Assembly: GCA_934538895.1 (NCBI GenBank)
Contig: CAKTCH010000093.1
Coordinates: 1-6,382, forward strand
Direction: 5' to 3'
DNA from: an uncultured Alphaproteobacteria bacterium
GTDB taxonomy: Bacteria; Pseudomonadota; Alphaproteobacteria; Micavibrionales; Micavibrionaceae
Length of the DNA stretch: 6,382 bases
Shown here: in pieces, positions 5,578-6,382 of the stretch
Position numbering within the stretch: the stretch's first letter is position 1
Layout of the letters: every line of letters starts with the position of its first letter
Made by a program: the position numbers and the translations under genes
Notes under the pieces: model-generated
Told to the model about the DNA's origin: nothing
Database searches by the model: none
The model's input: the letters and a program-made list of their open reading frames with translations, nothing else

Positions 5578-6198
5578 ATGATTCGTAAAATAACATCCCT
5601 GGCGCTGGGTGTCGCCGTGGCTTCCGGTATTTCCCTGTCCGCGGCGCAAGCCGCGCCGCAGACCTTCACGCTGGATACGCCGCACACGCAGATCGTTTTC
5701 AGCGTCAGCCATCTCGGTTTTTCCCATTCCTACGGTAAGTTCACAGGTTACAGCGGCACGATCGTTTTCGATCCGGAAGCGCCGGAGACGTCTTCCGTGG
5801 AGGTAACGATCGACGCGAAAAGCGTGGATCTGAACGACGCGAAATGGAACGATCACGTCAGGAACGCCGACCTCCTCGATGCGGATAAATTCCCGCAGAT
5901 CACGTTCAAAAGCACCAAGGTCGATGTGACGGGCGAGAAGACCGCCAACATCACCGGCGACCTGACGATTCGCGGCGTGACGAAGCCTGTGGTGCTGGCG
6001 ACCACGCTCAATAAAATCGACAAGCATCCGATGAAGGGCGGCATCGTTGCCGGTTTCTCCGCGACCGCTTCATTCAAGCGCAGCGATTTCGGTGTAAGCT
6101 ATGGCCTGCCGAATGTCGGCGACGACATGAATATCATCATCGAGGTTGAAACCAATCCCGCGGAAGAAGCGGCGGCTCCGGCGGCCAAGGCCGAGTAA
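5578..6198 (+). CDS. yceI: YceI-family periplasmic (polyisoprenoid-binding-type) protein
   Basis: YceI proteins are small secreted beta-barrels with a lipocalin-like fold; characterised relatives bind long polyisoprenoids. The 206-aa product from ATG 5578 has a clear Sec signal peptide: MIRK, hydrophobic core SLALGVAVASGISLSAA, and probable cleavage after AQA at residue 25. The domain follows: TFTLDTPHTQIVFSVSHLGF, then YGKFTGYSGTIVFDPE, a VTIDAKSVDLND strand, the RNADLLDADKFPQITFKS motif, and ITGDLTIRGVTKPV, all typical. The last 15 or so residues (AEEAAAPAAKAE) are a low-complexity Ala/Glu tail outside the fold. An ATG at 5557 would add 7 residues, but AAGGAA at 5564-5569, eight bases before 5578, decides for the shorter form. 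A cytochrome b561 gene follows after 5 nt; E. coli also pairs yceI with a b561-type gene (yceJ). Confidence 0.9.
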   Translation: MIRKITSLALGVAVASGISLSAAQAAPQTFTLDTPHTQIVFSVSHLGFSHSYGKFTGYSGTIVFDPEAPETSSVEVTIDAKSVDLNDAKWNDHVRNADLLDADKFPQITFKSTKVDVTGEKTANITGDLTIRGVTKPVVLATTLNKIDKHPMKGGIVAGFSATASFKRSDFGVSYGLPNVGDDMNIIIEVETNPAEEAAAPAAKAE

Positions 6199-6203
6199 TC
6201 CCC

Positions 6204-6382
6204 ATGATCTGGCGCAATACGTTTGAGCGTTACGGGGCGGTCGCGCAGGGGTTTCACTGGGTCGTGGCACTTTGCGTGATCGGTCTGCTGGGGGTCGGTT
6301 TGTATATGACCAGCCTCGATCCCTCGCCTTCCGCGTTCAAGCTTTATGCGCTGCATAAATCCGTCGGTATCGTCGTATTGAC
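6204..6382 (+). CDS. Cytochrome b561-family membrane protein, 3' end outside window
   Basis: ATG 6204 opens a frame that runs off the window after 59 codons: MIWRNTFERYGAVAQGFHWV, then a hydrophobic helix VALCVIGLLGVGLYM, a loop TSLDPSPSAFKLYA, and LHKSVGIVVL. This is the pattern of bacterial b561-like cytochromes: a first helix beginning with a haem-ligand His (H18), and a second helix beginning with HKS (H51). Such four-helix proteins carry two b haems and move electrons across or along the inner membrane; some E. coli members oxidise superoxide or quinols. It starts 5 nt after yceI with no clear Shine-Dalgarno of its own, so translation is probably coupled to yceI. The remaining two or so helices and the other haem ligands lie beyond the window. 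Confidence 0.87.
   Translation, partial: MIWRNTFERYGAVAQGFHWVVALCVIGLLGVGLYMTSLDPSPSAFKLYALHKSVGIVVL

Overview
Organism. The gene content, the divergent tadA / rluB-rsmD block and the codon use (moderately high GC, by eye in the high fifties percent) suggest a chromosomal segment of an alphaproteobacterium, probably from an assembled metagenome. A finer placement cannot be supported from the sequence alone.

Layout. (1) Bases 1 to about 200 do not belong with the rest. On the minus strand they encode part of a family 4 glycosyltransferase with almost pure G/C third codon positions. At about 194-211 this runs directly into the middle of purD. This is most simply an assembly chimera at a contig end. 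(2) 198-1070: the C-terminal two thirds of PurD (purine synthesis), lacking its N-terminal domain. (3) 1156-2472: a cyclic-nucleotide-binding domain fused to an EAL c-di-GMP phosphodiesterase domain with all key residues present. (4) 2473-2931, minus: TadA, the tRNA adenosine deaminase; its stop codon directly abuts the stop of the EAL gene. (5) 2939-3013: a 75-bp imperfect palindrome (34-nt arms, 28 of 34 positions matching, 7-nt loop) filling the divergent tadA/rluB gap. (6) 3020-4317: an operon of an RsuA/RluB-type pseudouridine synthase and RsmD, with a 4-nt ATGA overlap. (7) 4299-5126, minus: UppP, overlapping the end of rsmD by 19 nt. (8) 5258-5488: a small two-helix membrane protein of unknown function. 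(9) 5578-6198: a secreted YceI-family protein, followed 5 nt later by a cytochrome b561 cut off by the window end.

How the genes fit together. tadA, rluB and rsmD form a translation-apparatus cluster (tRNA wobble inosine, 23S pseudouridine, 16S m2G). The right-hand end is an envelope cluster: undecaprenyl-phosphate recycling, a putative isoprenoid-binding periplasmic protein and a membrane cytochrome. The signalling gene between purD and tadA is the most biologically interesting item: its architecture predicts that cAMP or cGMP controls c-di-GMP breakdown. No CRISPR array, insertion sequence, RNA gene or phage gene was seen, and no stretch over 300 bases lacks a gene.
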